From positions 8,666,135-8,730,134 of the forward strand of contig OZ005692.1 of NCBI GenBank assembly GCA_963930775.1: a stretch of DNA of 64,000 nt. Reading direction: 5' to 3'. The notes beneath the pieces are model-generated. The model did no database searches and was not told the DNA's origin. It saw only the letters and a program-made list of their open reading frames with translations. The stretch comes from Cliona cf. orientalis (taxonomy: Eukaryota > Porifera > Demospongiae > Clionaida > Clionaidae). Positions 24,220-36,400 of the stretch are shown here, piece by piece. Made by a program: the position numbers and the translations under genes. Within the stretch, counting starts at the first letter, position 1. Every line of letters begins with the position of its first letter.

Positions 24220-27200
24220 ATTATGGTTTTGGCGTTACTCGAAATGTTTCATTGTTTGTGGTGACAGAAATGCTCAAACCTGAGACCATGCGATGCTCTC
24301 ACTGCTCATGAAACCTCATAGCTAGGTACTCATCTAATTTTGATGTGGATTTGCATGAGAGCAGATTGCATTCATAGTAATGTAACATGTGCCTGACTGA
24401 CTCTGCGTATTCTGTACACTAATGTATCTATTAATAGTGATTCCAGACGATCGACCTCTGGCAATAAAAGCAGCCATAACTTGGTAATGGATTTAGCTAT
24501 GAACAGGAAACACAAACCAAGAGTTAGCTGAGTGAATGGTTTGAACCTTGAATCAAGCAAATCGGTTAACCACACGCTTTGCGATTTTAATTTTTAGCTC
24601 TAGGAAATTTGCATGCAAAAGTCTTTTTTTTTTTTTTTTTCAAGCAGATCACACACTAAGCAGAAAAAAAGTTATCTGAAAACCACCACATAGTTGAACT
24701 GGATGCATAGTAGAGCCATACAATGCAAGCAGGCAGCCTATACATCAATTTTGACCAAAGTGGGTAATGGTCATCACGTTGATGTGCGCGCGTGGCCCCG
24801 CCCCCCACGTAGCGCGTGGGTGGAAAACATTGCAAATACATGGCTTCCTATACAAACATATGGGATAACTTCAAAGGGCCATAACTTTAATTCTAATGAC
24901 ATTGTGTAAATCAAAATTCCCCAAGATCAAATCCTTAGTTTCGACTCATTCTGCGTGCCCATATAAAAATTGTGGCATAACATGCTTTATAGACCCCTAA
25001 GACTTTTCTTCTTCCCTATTCCTTTTTTCTTTTTTTCTTCCCTATTCCTTTTTTCTTTTTTTCTACTTAGTGTATAATGTCTATAATAGTTTATGCCTTT
25101 GCATCGGATACACATTTAGCAATTACTGCTAATATAAAGTGGACCCAGTAAAGAAAAATAGAGGTGACAGCACAACATAGTAAAAAATATGATAGTCTGA
25201 ATATGAAGTCTGTTTTAGTGCGTAACTCGAACAAGCTTTGTTCTTTCAACAGGAAACACCCAGCGCTGAATAGGCCTCGTCGAAAGGAAGCTATCGACGC
25301 CTTAATCGTTTGAATTGCTATCGCCGCCACTTAGCGATATCGAGCCGAAAAATCGGACGTCTGGAATCGCTACTATTAATGTTAGCTATGTCCATGTTTA
25401 TTGTAGATAATTTGTGCCTCACCCTAATGCCTCATCTCTGTGCCCCTTACATGCTATTGATTTTTATATAAGGCCATAGAATCTGTCATTATTCAGTCTA
25501 AAATCTCAATCTATCTTTTAACTCACATTGAAAGAGAATAAACTATTGCCACTAAACGTATGTGGTAGCTACGTTACAGTAAGGAAACTAAACTCTATAC
25601 TTACTGAATGCTGTATACTTTTGGGTATATTACCATATATTATAGTATCCAGGTCAAGCGTCCACTCCAGGGTAAGCACCCATGTACCTTATTTCAAGGG
25701 GTCAATGTAGCAGCTTCTATACAGAATTAATAGTAAACTATGTCTGGGGCCGGGTAAGTGCCTATGCAGGCCAAGTTGTAATGTATTTTTACCCGCTTAG
25801 TACCTGGGACACTATGGTATAGCCAAAGTATGTGGTCATGGCATAATATGGCCGATGATGTTGCTACTCTTGTCTCTGAAGGAGTCTGGTACTAGATACT
25901 CTTCTACTCTCAGCATCATACATGCATGCTGCATGCTGCAGATCCATTGCTCTGATATCCACCCCTTTTTGCATACCATGCAGCTGCACCTTGGAGTATA
26001 CATCTGTTTTAATTAAACTAACTTAATGTCCGAGTGCAGACAGCAGGGTTACCTCAAGTATGAGTATCTTGATGAGAATCCGGAATTCTTCCCCGGCCTA
26101 GCTGGAGGTAGCTACTGGAGCTGGTGTATCGATCCATCCACTTGGTCATACATAATTTAGTATAAAATCTTCTTGCTGTACTAATGGAGATTTTTATGCC
26201 AATCCCTTCTTGCTGCATAGAGGGAAAATTTTATGCCAAGGTAATTAATTAAAGGAGTATATCCTCAACTTAGATGTAGGTATGTAGCTATTTGGCATAA
26301 AATTTTACCATATATAGTGTTATATACTTCATAATGAAAATGCTACCAGCAAGGGCCCATGCATACTATAGTATAATTACTTGCCTAGTAGAAATTTACT
26401 TTTCTGCGGTTATTAGGTAATGATGACGTAATCTATGAGGTAATTGCCAGAAAACTCAGGGCCTCCGTGGAGCCTTTCTGAGACCTGAAAATCGGTATAT
26501 ATGTAGAGTATCTGACGCATGTATCCAGCGAATACATTATAAGCTGAGCGCTACTTTCTCTGTGACGTACCGCCGGCCGAACTTCACGCGTTCTCTTGGC
26601 TGACGTAATCCCGTGGATAAATAAAGCTAGCCTAGTGCTATATATAGCACGCACGCTGTGTGCCATGCCGCGACTAACCTGATGTTCAGAAGCTGTCGAG
26701 TTCGTCTCCTGTGATTGAAAATTGTCAGTGTCGAGGTCGAGAGTCGGCCGCGGTCGACTTTCAGACTCCATCTCTGCGATTGAGGCGCCAGTATCAATGT
26801 GTGTACGCACTATGTTGACGACCTTTTACCATATGAACCATTATACATGCAGCTACTAGGCAAGTGGTCAAGTTTTCATAATAATAATAATATGAAGGAT
26901 GGATCAATAATAATATTATAGCTTCTCAAGTTAGACTTGTTCCCATGGTAATTAATTAATATACTGCATTACCACTGACAGTGTTCAATCTCATAACTTC
27001 ATTCACTATCATGATAAAAAATTAATAGTTATGTCCGTAAAAATTATCACTATAGCTAGCTAGCATAACAATTCAAATTTTATCTAATCATGAATTTCAT
27101 GACGTATCCGAGAAGGTATTCATTAAAGTGTTAATGCCTGGCTGCATCTCTGATGTCCCATAGTAGCCTTATAATGACTCCTGTACCGCCACTGTAAAGA

Positions 27201-29262
27201 TTTCCTCCTTTAAAGCAAATACATGCTTTAAAAGCAACTGGAAACTCTGTGTGTTGGGGGAGGGGGGAGGAGAATGCAGTATATGTAGTGTACGTGTTAT
27301 AACCATTATATACCAAGCCAGTATGATGCCCGGTGGTGTAGTATATATAGTTTAAAGTGACCAATTCCCCTGCTGTGCAGCAGTCTATATGCATATTACC
27401 TCAGCTACATGACGGATCCCCAGCCCCCCAACTGTTTAATTTTCCATGCAGCTCAATCTTATGTAATAGCACAATATTTGACTAGCATGACTTACCTTGG
27501 ATGAATCAAATGAATGATTCAAGGAAACTATCTCCGAGTATTTGTTTTCATTGCCACTACAAGAGGGTCTAGTTTCCTGTTTACACTCTGACATAAGTTT
27601 GCGAATTTGCCATAGTAGCTAGCTAATAAAATAGTTTTGTTCTCTGTTACATAGTAGCGTACTCCTTTGGTATGGTTGATGGAATCGCCGTCCAGGTCAT
27701 GTTATATAGTATGCCCTCAATGTGTACTCGGGGTCAAGCTAGAAAGATCTAGTATATGCATGGTCTACATTAGGGCTGGTATAGTTTTGTGGGGGATGAG
27801 GTTATTTTTGGGTCTTGCCACAAAGGGGGGGGGGGGGGGGGCCGGGATTGCTGTAATATTATTAATATGTACTATAATACAAGCCATATAATAGTATATA
27901 TATATAGCTATATATATAGAAACCTTATTTTATACCCTCATATCTCCCTAGCTGATTGCAGCTACTTACTTGCCCTATATAGCTACTATCCACGCACAGT
28001 TGACAATTGTATTCTTATTTCGAGCATGGCGCACCAACTAGTAATTCACAATGGCAGAATTGTTGGCAAGGTTTATCAGTCTTGATAATTCCCATTATAG
28101 TCCATCCTGTCAACTAATGCCTTTATTTAATTTTATACTTTCTTGACATGTTTGTGTTGAAGCGTAATGTATAGTGCCACCAGCATATTATAGCTATAGC
28201 GTTCATTATCATAATTAGGCATATTACATCAAAATTTTAGGTTATCCTATACACTTTCTTTGCTACACATAATAATAAAGGAGGCTTCAAGATACAATTT
28301 AGTTTTTGTTTCGTAAAATTTCATTGAGTGGTTGAAGAGATATGGCTGTTTTAATATTTCTAAACATTACAATTTTTCTGCCAGGCTTGTGTGTACTATC
28401 CCAATAGGGGAATGGTACGTAACATGTTGATTGCTTTAGAGGCCTATAACTCAAAAACTATGTTACTGATTGACTCCAAACTTGAAATATAGCCTATAAG
28501 TACCTCTCTGCTTATTCTACTGATGAATTTAACATGCATTAATGAATAAAAAAAATTTGGTGTGCATACCAGTTTGACTGCTATTGTAGCTAATACTTCA
28601 CTGCCTCAGAATTCCGGAAGCTGACTTCATGCATGATTTTTTGAAATTTCTAGTTTAGATGTCCACTCAAACGCATACATATAAACTCTCACTGTGGTAC
28701 ACACACATGTTCACACATGTACATGCACATTATGCACATATTAATATTGTTTTCTGAAGTGGAATCTATTCTTAAAGTGTAAGACAAGCCCCGAGTTCCT
28801 TAGAAGCAACAAAGAGTTTAAAGTGCGTGCACTTTCTATGTAGCATATTTTTTGCCAGAAATAGTCTAACTAGGGGTAGTTTGAGCCAAAAAATTCATTT
28901 TTCATATTTTCAACACATTTTCTCATATGTACACATGCTATTTTACACAAAGTAAAATGCTGATTGAGCTCTTTTCGACTGAACACTTCAAAAATGGTTG
29001 AAACTGCTGAAAAATTTGAAATCAGCACCTTGAAGTACCCCTAGAAGCATAAAATGCCCTGGAAAAGTGAGCAGCATGGAGCAAGTTGAAGTTCTCAGCG
29101 CTATTAAGGCCTGGGTCAGTGTGGGATGCATGGTATTTACTGACAACTTGAATGCTGTATATTTCAGCATCAGTACATCCTATGAACTTCTATTATGCAT
29201 CATCTTCACCCTTTCTTGTAATTAAATTATGTTAATTAACTCCGGGCCATGACGTCACAGTG
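24220..29262. other. Gene-poor region
   Basis: No complete gene seen. Simple runs: T18 near 24624-24641, a duplicated TTCTTCCCTATTCCTTTTTTC near 25010-25060, G16 near 27826-27841. Two isolated exon-like stretches: minus 26679-26810 (starts MRTHIDTGAS, ends before GTTAGT) and plus 26035-26108 (KYEYLDENPEFFPGLAG, ends before GTAGCT). Neither has a partner exon I can identify, so both are weak. Confidence 0.5.
26679..26810 (-). CDS. Possible first exon of an unidentified gene (weak)
   Basis: An open ATG-initiated stretch of 44 codons, rich in Ser/Thr/Glu/Asp, ending exactly at a CAG|GTTAGT donor. No downstream exon was recognised on the minus strand, and no domain is visible. It could be a chance open frame. 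Confidence 0.2.
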
Positions 29263-29271
29263 GGCGTGGGC

Positions 29272-29601
29272 TAGTCTCGTGCCCAGCCCCCTTCATGCAC
29301 GCGCGAGAAAGGGTCTGGTCAAAAGGGTCGCACTTCCTTGTCCTCGAGGTACGTATATTGCGGCCCAATCAGGTTGCAGAACCATGGTCACATGACATTA
29401 GTGGAATGTAATTATGCGTGATCCGTACGTACGCGCGTGCGCTCGGTCTATGCACACGATCACGATACGGAAGTGGCGGTTAGTTTCTATTGTACGCACA
29501 CCTAAATTGCCAATTATTGCATTCCAGCTGGACGCGTAAGTGCGACCCTTTTGACCAGACCCTTTCTCGCGCGTGCATGAAGGGGGCTGGGCACGAGACT
29601 A
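29272..29601. mobile_element. 330-bp MULE-type MITE with perfect 9-bp TSD
   Basis: Inverted arms of at least 60 bp (TAGTCTCGTGCCCAGCCCCC ... complement), containing GGTCTGGTCAAAAGGGTCGCACTT on the left and its complement on the right. Flanked by GGCGTGGGC at 29263-29271 and 29602-29610. The 9-bp duplication fits Mutator-like elements; no transposase is encoded. Confidence 0.85.
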
Positions 29602-30240
29602 GGCGTGGGCGTGAATGTATGTTTGTAAACAAAATCGAAAAAGGCGGCATATATGCACGGGTCTGAGGCCGACCTTAACTATTCCATGCAGTTCATATTA
29701 TAGTGTACTAACATCTCACAGTATAGATTAGCTAGATATTACTTACGTTTCGAGAAATGGCATGAAATGTACATTCTTGAATGTATCCAACAGCATAGTT
29801 CGTATTGAAACTCAGCGATAGTAGGTTCTTTCACAAATCTACATTATGATATTATAAAATTACTTGATCTTAACCTATCTAGCCTCTCAACTTGATCTCT
29901 AGTCCTCTCTTTATATGCCGCCTTGCTGTACTACTACTAACTAGCTAACTGCAGCTCATTCGTCATGTGACCGAGTGGCCACGCCCACTTCAATAATTTA
30001 GTTTTTGAACAATTCTGGTCAAAATTGAGCAAGTCAGACGGTCTCTACTGCTGAAAACAACACAGGTAAGCTACTAAACATAGCGCATGTCATAATAATA
30101 GGATAAGAAAGAATAAGAGCGAGAATATGATCGCTCGCTGTTGTTTACTTGGCACGGTCGGTCATATGACCACCGTAGTTACCATAGAAACAAATTCATG
30201 AATATGATTAACCCTCGCCCGTACGCGACCCAGGCCTTAA

Positions 30241-31229
30241 GGTACCATTAAATTGCGTGGGCGTGAGGTGGGGGATATGACACCTAAACCACATCAAAGT
30301 CATTAGTGAGGTGCATGTTGTGTAACCACGCCCTTTTAATTGCACAGGTCTCAGGGGTGTGGCTGCTAGAGCCGGAAGTGTTCATTTAATATCCTCCATG
30401 GACCGGAAGCCGAGCCGGAAGGGAGGGGCCAGGCCACGCCCAAAACAGCCCCACCCTGTTCCCCAAGGACCACCATTCTCAATCAAGTGCCTACTAACCA
30501 CCGGATGTCCACCGGAAGCCCACAATCAATCCCAATTAAAACACACAGCTTCCTCAAGGCCAAAACACACACAAACACTTGGAGGCCGTTCTGCCACACC
30601 GCCCACGCAAGAGCTCACCTCATTTCCTGTGTGGGCGGAGTGACAACACGTCATCGCAACCACATCCGCTTCAAACCATCGTCAGCTTCCGTCCAGCCGT
30701 ACGGGCCCCTCGATCGCACCGCCGTACAGTGCCTCATTAACAGACATGGCCTCACCTTTGACCTCCTGCCACGCCCCCAAAGCCTCCTCGAGGGGTTCAA
30801 AGGTCACCACCGCTTCCGGGACACGCCCACCTATCGCCGAGGCCAAGTCCCAGGCGCCGATGTCCAAGCACTGGCCCGTGAAGCCACGCCCAATCGGAAG
30901 CAATAAAACCTGCATTAACGCACACGCACACACTCCACACAGTGCCAGGAACACGCCCACATGCTTAATTAGGCCTAATAAGCTTTTTTTTGCGGTTAAT
31001 AGTTAAGAAAGAATGCTTTGATCTTGCTTTGATGTGGGCAATTACCGGCCTTTTCTTCAGGGGCCACTTCCGGTCGCTAATTACACGCGCATAATCATCC
31101 CTGGCCGATTCTGGACACGCCCACCTTCGACCAAAAGCACTCGTATGGCCTCTTCGGCCACGCCCCTTCACGATTCGCTAATTGAATTAGCCATTCCTGA
31201 CGCTCACGCCCACGCAATTAAATGGTACC
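30241..31229 (+). mobile_element. TTAA-flanked non-autonomous element E1 (left half of a 2-kb palindrome)
   Basis: 989 bp with TIR GGTACCATTAAATTGCGTGG / complement ending AATTAAATGGTACC, flanked by TTAA (30237-30240 and 31230-31233). GC-rich, crowded with CCACGCCC boxes. The TTAA target and the GG start fit Kolobok-type elements better than piggyBac, whose ends start CCC. Open frames run on both strands because of composition; none has a recognised domain. Confidence 0.8.
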
Positions 31230-31233
31230 TTAA

Positions 31234-32245
31234 GGTAGCATTAAAGTGCGTGGGCGTGAGCGTCAGGATTGGCTAATTCAATTAGCGAATCGTGAAGGGG
31301 CGTGGCCGAAGAGCCCATACGAGTGCTTTTGGTCGAAGGTGGGCGTGTCTAGAATCGGCCAGGGATGATTATGCGCGTGTAATTAGCGACCGGAAGTGGC
31401 CCCTGAAGAAAAGGCCGGTAATTGCCCACATCAAAGCAAGATCAAAGCATTCTTTCTTAACTATTAACCGCAACGACAAAAAAAAAAAAAAAAAAAAAAA
31501 AAGCTTATTAGGCCTAATTAAGCATGTGGGCGTGTTCCTGGCACTGTGTGGAGTGTGTGCGTGTGCGTTAATGCAGGTTTTATTGCTTCCGATTGGGCGT
31601 GGCTTCACGGGCCAGTGCTTGGACATCGGCGCCTGGGACCTGGCCTCGGCGATAGGTGGGCGTGTCCCGGAAGCGGTGGTGACCTTTGAACCCCGCGAGG
31701 AGGCTTTGGGGGCGTGGCAGGAGGTCAAAGGTGAGGCCGTGTCTGTTAATGAGGCACTGTACGGCGGTGCGATCGAGGGGCCTGTACGGCTGGACGGAAG
31801 CTGACGATGGTTTGAAGCGGATGTGGTTGCGATGACGTGTTGTTACTCCGCCCACACAGGAAATGAGGTGAGCTCTTGCGTGGGCGGTGTGGCAGAACGG
31901 CCTCCAAGTGTTTGTGTGTGTTTTGGCCTTGAGGAAGCTGTGTGTTTTAATTGGGATTGATTGTGGGCTTCCGGTGGACATCCGGTGGTTAGTAAGCACT
32001 TGATTGAGAATGGTGGTCCTTGGGGAACAGGGTGGGGCTGTTTTGGGCGTGGCCTGGCCCCTCCCTTCCGGCTCGGCTTCCGGTCCATGGAGGATATTAA
32101 ATGAACACTTCCGGCTCTAGCAGCCACACCCCTGAGACCTGTGCAATTAAAAGGGCGTGGTTACACACCATGCACCTCACTAATGACTTTGATGTGGTTT
32201 AGGTGTCATATCCCCCACCTCACGCCCACGCAATTTAATGGTACC
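31234..32245 (-). mobile_element. TTAA-flanked non-autonomous element E2, inverted copy of E1
   Basis: 1012 bp, the near-exact reverse complement of E1, flanked by TTAA (31230-31233 shared with E1, and 32246-32249). It is longer than E1 mainly because of a poly-A run of about 24 nt at 31479-31502, where E1 has about 8. A 170-codon open frame (31292-31804) reads through the poly-A as polylysine; its distal part, VFLALCGVCACALMQVLLLP onward, is also open in E1 on the minus strand (30682-30960). Confidence 0.8.
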
Positions 32246-32262
32246 TTAACTGCGCTGAGTTA

Positions 32263-32517
32263 GGCCACTTCAATTTAATATTCTGTTTCTCGGGCTGGCC
32301 TTTCCTCAGGATAGGGTCGGTAGGCCGGCTTGTAAATGAAAATAAATTCAATTAACTGGGCGTATCCTAGGTCAATAATCGAGATGTATCTCGAAAAACC
32401 TATTGCGCATGCTCAGAATGTAATTAAACCCGACCTCTGACCTCAAAACTAACAAAAGTTTTCTCTGAAAGTAGGGTCGGTCGGGCCCGAGAAACAGAGT
32501 ATTAAGTTGAAGTGGCC
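32263..32517. mobile_element. 255-bp Harbinger-type MITE (TSD TTA)
   Basis: Ends GGCCACTTCAATTTAATA / TTAAGTTGAAGTGGCC flanked by TTA (32260-32262, 32518-32520). Subterminal AGGGTCGGTCGGGCCCGAGA blocks are shared with 14987-15392 and 41523-41939. Confidence 0.8.
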
Positions 32518-32520
32518 TTA

Positions 32521-33497
32521 TCCATCAGCAATATTTGTGTGCCACAGTAGTTGAGTATATGGTATTTATGGAGTTTTCCTGAAGCCCTGCAATGCCGGAA
32601 GTGGTTACAACCCAACACTTTGGCATAGGCTCCAACTTTTCCTGAACAGCTCCAGGGACATAGACCACACCCACTAGATGTGGCCATCATTAATTAAAAC
32701 TTCACCCACACCACACCCAATATGATTGAATTTGATGACCACAATGCCCAAAATATACTTTCTAGAGCATGAATTCGCAAGCCTAGTAGAGCTCTTGTAG
32801 TGTTGCTACTGCAAAAACCAAAGTTTGTAAGGCACTACCACAAGCAGGTTGTTCATTTTACCACCAATGAGTGATTAGTTGTACTATTACTACAGTGTTT
32901 ATGCTAGTGTCTGGACCTCTTCCGGGACCAATAATACAAATATAGAAGAGCCTTCCGGGACGCGGGACAATTGCTAAAAATCCGGGACTGTCCCGGAGAT
33001 TCAGGGACAGTTGGAGCCTATGCTTTGGATACTGCAGTGTAGTGCTATCTTTGCTGAAGCCTGTAGTGCAAGTTTGGTGTTCGTAGCACATTGTAGTAAG
33101 TAGTTATGGTCCCTGAAACTTCATAATATTTAAATGTGTGCAGGTTTTTTTATATAGGCAATTTTTTGTGTGTCCGACATGCCTATCATAATATTGAATT
33201 GTGCGTAAAGACATAATATGATCTATGCATTCTCATCCAATAATTGTACACATATAACAATCAAAATTAGATTCATCTTCAATTAGTTTGGACTCGAATG
33301 TATGAGATTATCTATACTAATAATTATTAGCTATATTATTGCAGGGTAATGCCACCTTATGAACATCAGGCAACATGTTGTATTAATATCCAGTGCACTC
33401 AGAAAATTATGAATGATGCATAAGTATTTAGCTACCTTACTAACAAACGCTGTGTTAATTATCTTTTGTAGGCTAGCTAATTACATGAACACTGTAC
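32521..33497. other. Intergenic
   Basis: AT-rich downstream flank of the kinase gene. A CCGGGAC-rich stretch at 32920-33010 resembles degraded repeat sequence (CCGGGACTGTCCCGG-like inverted blocks). No gene seen. Confidence 0.5.
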
Positions 33498-36400
33498 CTA
33501 TGGTGATGATGCAATACCACTTAAAATAGTTAATAGCTGTTGAGCTGATGGGCGATTGTCCTTCTCTTCATTCAAGCATTGTTCTATCAGAGCCATGTAA
33601 CCAGCATGGTCGACAGAGGCTATCAGTCGCCTTAACCCACGGGCATCAACATCTGGATACTGATGAGTCAGCATCTCCACCAACAGGACACCAAAGCTGA
33701 AAATGTCCATCTTTGATGTTTGAAGACCTGGAGTATTTGACTCAGGAGCTGCATAGACAGGATTACCTGGACCAGATGTTTGAAGGCGAGTGAATATATT
33801 TACTGAACCATAGTCAGAGATCTTAACTTTCCAGCCATCGTTGGGGAGAGGGTCAAGGAGAACATTACCACTGCTGATATCGCGATGGATGATGGGATGT
33901 GGCTGCATCTGATGGAGGTAATTGAGAGCTCGAGTCACATCTCGGCTAATGAAGGTGATTTGCTGTCGAGTCATTGGTCCCTTCTCTAGCTCTTTCCTAA
34001 GACTAGTTGTCATAAGCTCTGTGAGAATGATGGGATTTCCATCTACTGACGCCCCAATGAACTGGACCAGGTTGGGGTGTCGCAAACGAGCAGCCATGGT
34101 CATTTCACGAGTGAACATCTTCTGATAGTAGTCAGAGCGAAGATCCCTGTTATAACGTTTAGCGGCAATTTCGGTTCCCCTAAATTTGGCTTTCGTCACA
34201 GTCCCCCATCCGCTTCGCCCAAGTACCTCGGTGGTGAGTTCAATTTCATGTGTCGTAATAATCCACTGAGTTTTCAATTCTTTTGCCTCAGCTTCAGCTA
34301 CTTCAGCTCTTGTTCTGTTGATCTCAGCCTGCCTCTGAGCTTCTTGCAACCTAGCAGTAGTAGTAGTAGTAGTACTTTCTGGTGCACTTTCTGTTACCTG
34401 TAAAATTAAGTTTAGGAATACATACAAATTTTCGTAATTCCAACGTACTGTGGACATCTCCTTAATCAGGTTAGCCTTCTCCTCCCGTAGTTGTGCCATT
34501 TCCTGCATGTGTCGGATCTTTTCTTCTTCCAGTAAGGCAATTTGCTGCTCAAAAGCTCGATTGGTCTCAGAAAGGAGTGAATTATCCTTTCTCAACCTTT
34601 CCAGATGTCTTTGAGCTGTATCACACTCCTCCTGTTGTTGATCATAGTTTCTCTACATCGTAATAGCAATAATTATAATTTTATTAGCTACATCTCAACT
34701 ATTATCTATGCACGGACATGCATGATTTTAGCATCTCCTTTCAATCAGATACCTATACTAGCGTATTATCGATATCTTTATGCATACAGTCATTAGCTAT
34801 AATTATAATTAAAGATGTGTATGCTATACCGGGTATTGCATAATTTTTAACTTCTAACAGTTACTAAAAGGCAATTATATAAGCTCATGATAATAATATC
34901 CTTAACTTTTATATGCTCAGCTACCTTGTCATGAACTGCTTCTACCGTTGAGTTTTCCTTCAATGCTTTACGTACAGTACTATGATACAATAATAATACT
35001 ATGTGCTTCAGCTTACTCTCATAATGGTCATGTCAGCTCTGATCCGCTCATTTTCAGTCTGCAATTCTTCTATTTCAGCAGCAGTCTTTTCTCTCAGTAG
35101 TCTATTTTGATTCTCAAGCTCAATTACCCTTATCAAAAGAACTTGCACTTCTGTGCAACTTTCTAAGGACCACTGAGTGAGGAATGAAATGGTGGGGGGA
35201 GATCATGTCTAATTAATGACGGATGAAGCTAAGGGATGCATGAGTGAACTCAAAACATGTTTATGAATAATTTCAGCACATTTCCTTGTTGTCTTTCAGA
35301 TGGTGTGAACAGCAAATAATATCATTGTTATCAACAATGAAAACAATAACTGTTGCTACTGTTTCCTGTCAATAAGCCCCAAGTTAACTTATTTATAAGC
35401 TGTAGCTATAAGCGTCAAGTGTGTGTATAGAAAGTATGATATAGCTAGTGTCAAAATTATATCATAAACTGCCAGTTACAAGCATTCTTTAATCTGCACA
35501 ATGGGACCCAAAACCATAGCCATACTATTAATTTTAGCTGCTCTACCACATGCACATATATACCATTATTATTAGCTACCGATCTGCTTACCGAATACAA
35601 CTTTTGCTGTTGTTGCTCATCAAACTCCCTTTGTTTCTCTTCCAGTATCATCACCAATTCTAGCTTATCTTTCTTCCAAATTTCAGCAATTTTACTTGGT
35701 CCTTGACTTTGCTCAATGTGGAGTAGTTCCTCAAGAACTATCTTGGTATTTGGTCTGCTTCTAGGGTCATTCTGAAGGCAAGGTTGACTCAACTTTATCA
35801 ACCTCCGATCCTCTTCCGATTTAGCCTTTTCCTCTGCTATTTCAAAATATCTGCTTCGTCTCTCCACTTCTGTTCGTCCTATCACATGGCGTGGTTGGTT
35901 CGGATCAACGTATGTAAAAGGAAGTAGTATGGCATTCCAACACTGACAAAATTGGCAAGCTCAAATATATGGTCAAACTTGAGTCAGATATATGGTCAAA
36001 CTCAAATATGTGGTCAAAATTGTTGCCTATATATGGTCAAAGCCAATATATGGTCAAATTTTATATGATCAAACTCAAATACATGGTCAAATGAAAGTTA
36101 TGGTCATTTTCCCATATATGGTCAAACATGCAGCAAATATATGGTCAAAATTCAAGAAAATCCCCTTACATAATAGTCACGGATATGACGTATCTATTAG
36201 TTAATTGGACCGACGTGACGTCAAAAGAATCCGCGTTTGCGAATAAAATTCGCGATCGCGCGCACAAACGTACACTCACGATCCTTACCTTATATTATGT
36301 AGTCTCGTTCACGGACCGGCCCCCTTTAGGGCGGAGTCTGGGGACTTGATCATTTCACTCCGCTCCTACGTGGGAGGGCTGGTGCGCGAGACTAGGTACA

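Noticed and set aside
27789-28085. Plus-strand 98-codon open frame spanning a G-run
   Set aside because: Reads through a G16 homopolymer and microsatellite-like TATATA; low complexity, no domain.
30359-30906. Overlapping plus-strand open frames in the GC-rich palindrome arm as genes
   Set aside because: Open frames occur on both strands and in several frames, as expected from composition; no domain, splice structure or start context supports them.
35965-36140. CRISPR-like array of repeated TATATGGTCAAA
   Set aside because: Spacing is irregular (about 12-30 nt), the units are only 12 bp and imperfect, and the context is a eukaryotic transposon arm.
35992-36204. Repetitive peptide with MVK/IWSK/YGQ units as a tandem-repeat protein
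   Set aside because: It is the translation of the TATATGGTCAAA array inside the foldback element, and the same array reads in the other arm.
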